A stretch of 64,000 nt of DNA from Bacteroidales bacterium (GTDB taxonomy: Bacteria > Bacteroidota > Bacteroidia > Bacteroidales > WCHB1-69), in the NCBI GenBank assembly GCA_023229985.1, contig JALNYF010000001.1:15125-79124 (forward strand). The letters are read 5' to 3'. The stretch's first letter is position 1. The number at the start of each line of letters is the position of its first letter. Below the pieces are notes generated by a model. It was not told the origin of the DNA. It saw only the letters and a program-made list of their open reading frames with translations, and made no database searches. The position numbers and the translations under genes were made by a program. Shown here one piece after another: positions 63,501-64,000 of the stretch.

Positions 63501-64000
63501 CGCCGGCACCGAAGTCGTTGGATTTTTTGATCAGTCGGGTTACTTCGGGGTGACGAAAAAGTCTTTGTAATTTGCGTTCTTCGGGGGCATTTCCTTTTTG
63601 TACTTCGCTCCCGCAGGTGTCCAAAGAGCATTCGGTGTGACCTTTGGAGGAGCCGGTAGCTCCGCCTACGCCATCGCGACCGGTACGTCCGCCCAGCAGC
63701 AAAATAATATCGCCGGCAGTGGGTGTTTCTCGTTTCACATTTTCTGCTTTGACCGCGCCGACGACGGCTCCTATTTCAAGTCTTTTGGCGGTATAGCCGT
63801 CATCATAAATTTCGCGAACCATCGTTGTGGCCAATCCGATTTGGTTTCCGTAGCAGGAATAGCCGGCGGCAGCTTTGCGACTAATCTGACGTTGTGGCAA
63901 CTTGCCGGGCAAGGTCTCTTCTACTCTTTGGCAGATGTCGCCTGCGCCGGTAACGCGCATGGCTTGGTAAACATAGGAACGACCGGAAAGCGGGTCACGG
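60598..64000 (-). CDS. purL: PurL-PurQ-PurC fusion: FGAM synthase (with glutaminase domain) fused to SAICAR synthetase (partial at 5' end)
   Basis: One frame of at least 1133 residues covers three activities. The larger part is FGAM synthase (PurL): DFGAGGVSVAIGEL, GNTIVCDLERDF, ALPSIGGKDSMSG. A C-terminal PurQ-type glutaminase follows (CLPVFPGSNCDYDTAKAF; nucleophile Cys in LGICNGFQ at 61777-61779; His/Glu in ISHGEGKFV). After a very short linker comes a complete SAICAR synthetase of about 242 residues (60598 to about 61325): LIFDGKEKQLF, RTIPIEVIVRNRVSGF, LVDMKLEFGQ and ITDEISPDTCRLW. PurL-PurQ fusions are normal in this phylum; the added PurC is not. The 5' end lies past the right edge, where the frame stays open. 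Confidence 0.93.
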   Translation of the reverse strand, partial: RDPLSGRSYVYQAMRVTGAGDICQRVEETLPGKLPQRQISRKAAAGYSCYGNQIGLATTMVREIYDDGYTAKRLEIGAVVGAVKAENVKRETPTAGDIILLLGGRTGRDGVGGATGSSKGHTECSLDTCGSEVQKGNAPEERKLQRLFRHPEVTRLIKKSNDFGAGGVSVAIGELAPGLDIYIDRVPVKYAGLNATELSISESQERMAVVIKRQDRDEFERYCHHDNVEVTYVADVTDTGRMRIFNGNTIVCDLERDFIDSAGAKHFAAATITAVKNENPFTRKVTGKSLEQKLKSLLSAPNIASQKGMVEMFDSTVGRSTVLMPYGGTEQATETQCSVQKIPVSGDTDTASIMAFGYNPDITRWSPYHGAAYAITEACTKVVAAGGDFSGMRFSYQEYFEKMTHDPHSWGKPFAALLGALKMQLELALPSIGGKDSMSGTFENLNVPPTLVAFGITTVNASKVISPEFKKAKNLVYWIKHTPYSNYMPNNQMLIDNWNYIHHQIEIGEVVAAWSVTFGGIAEALCKMSFGNNLGVNINITEDELYALNYGSLVVETNQPLHYPNAQLLGEVTDSPDLIMNGCKMSISEMKEANHARFAKIYPTHAAPLFKGTVQKTETRRNENKKISYSGVVPEEGPIVCLPVFPGSNCDYDTAKAFRKAGAQVRTFIFRNLTEDDVNHSIAELSQLIEQCQILAFCGGFSSGDEPDGSGKFIANVICNSQIANAITNLQKRGGLILGICNGFQALVKSGLLPYGKIDSVTENSPTLFRNDINRHISKMTVTEVVSTQSPWLNGFKKGDCHNIAISHGEGKFVVTPEMAQHLFSNEQVAFRYTDNPNGSYYDIEGIISPDGLILGKMGHSERYEKNLFKNISGNLYQPIFENAVHYFKGKTIQKKELIFDGKEKQLFATTNASQVIVNFKDTMMAYNNVKHAVFKGKGKITNTISAILLNTLNSQGVSTHFIEKINEREQLCRKARTIPIEVIVRNRVSGFLPEWLGIKEGYKPDNTIIDLRYNNDNLLDPLINDSHAIALKLVTRETLNKMYQMANQANTIISDILHQAGIELVDMKLEFGQAVDNEEIIITDEISPDTCRLWEEGTERRLDKDRYRRDMGEIMSSYQEVLERINKVMEDK

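Overview
The window is a low-GC Bacteroidota chromosome segment, most likely order Bacteroidales. This rests on type IX secretion (T9SS) sorting domains, many TAnnTTTG -7 promoter boxes (all of one type), lipoproteins with a lipobox, and the family composition. It is mostly ordinary chromosome with two distinctive regions: an aryl-polyene/flexirubin-like biosynthetic operon (about 24.2-46.6 kb) and a purine operon with two unusual enzymes (about 53.7-64.0 kb).

Layout. 1-12.4 kb is all on the minus strand: a SurA-like peptidyl-prolyl isomerase cut by the window edge, a decayed Na/Pi cotransporter remnant, two tandem IgGFc-binding/CHU_C surface proteins, two small lipoproteins (one with a perfect 29-bp inverted repeat inside its signal region), an EEP-family phosphatase/nuclease, two tandem rhomboid proteases and an AlgX-like SGNH protein. 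12.5-20.8 kb is plus strand: tRNA-Phe(GAA), a Sir2 deacylase, a PhnP-like metallo-hydrolase, carboxynorspermidine decarboxylase, glutamate-semialdehyde dehydrogenase, a lamin-tail/SprB-repeat T9SS substrate and an orphan FecE-like ABC ATPase. 20.8-25.3 kb holds uridine kinase, an orphan histidine kinase with a thioredoxin-like partner, a GNAT and an acyltransferase.

Biosynthetic operon. Transcription runs leftward from a TAnnTTTG promoter at 46652-46659 through about 21 tightly packed or overlapping genes: aromatic amino-acid ammonia-lyase (probably tyrosine to 4-coumarate), ketoreductase, three complete ketosynthases, two ketosynthase-like proteins lacking the catalytic triad, two acyl carrier proteins, two hotdog dehydratases, a thioesterase, an O-methyltransferase-type enzyme, an LpxL-type acyltransferase, a small DMT transporter, a GT2 glycosyltransferase, an MMPL exporter fused to a PlsC-like acyltransferase and a methyltransferase-like tail, a B12 radical SAM protein, an unknown 125-residue protein, an esterase and a PaaK-like ligase. 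A BtrH/DUF4872 protein, another acyltransferase and a GNAT follow from their own promoter. The set can make a 4-hydroxycinnamate-primed polyene, modify its aryl head, and transfer and export it to the outer membrane. No DarA/DarB dialkylresorcinol genes are visible, so it is either a plain aryl polyene, a flexirubin whose resorcinol is made elsewhere, or a variant.

Purine operon. A leftward operon enters from the right edge: purL(with PurQ)-purC as one fused gene, then purF, purM, purN, purH, purD and folD, ending at a 21-bp-arm bidirectional terminator shared with a convergent CofE-like gene. The PurF has an intact phosphoribosyltransferase half and its Fe-S cysteines, but its glutaminase half lacks the N-terminal nucleophilic cysteine and other glutamine-site residues. 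No CRISPR array, prophage, IS element or recognisable defence system was seen.
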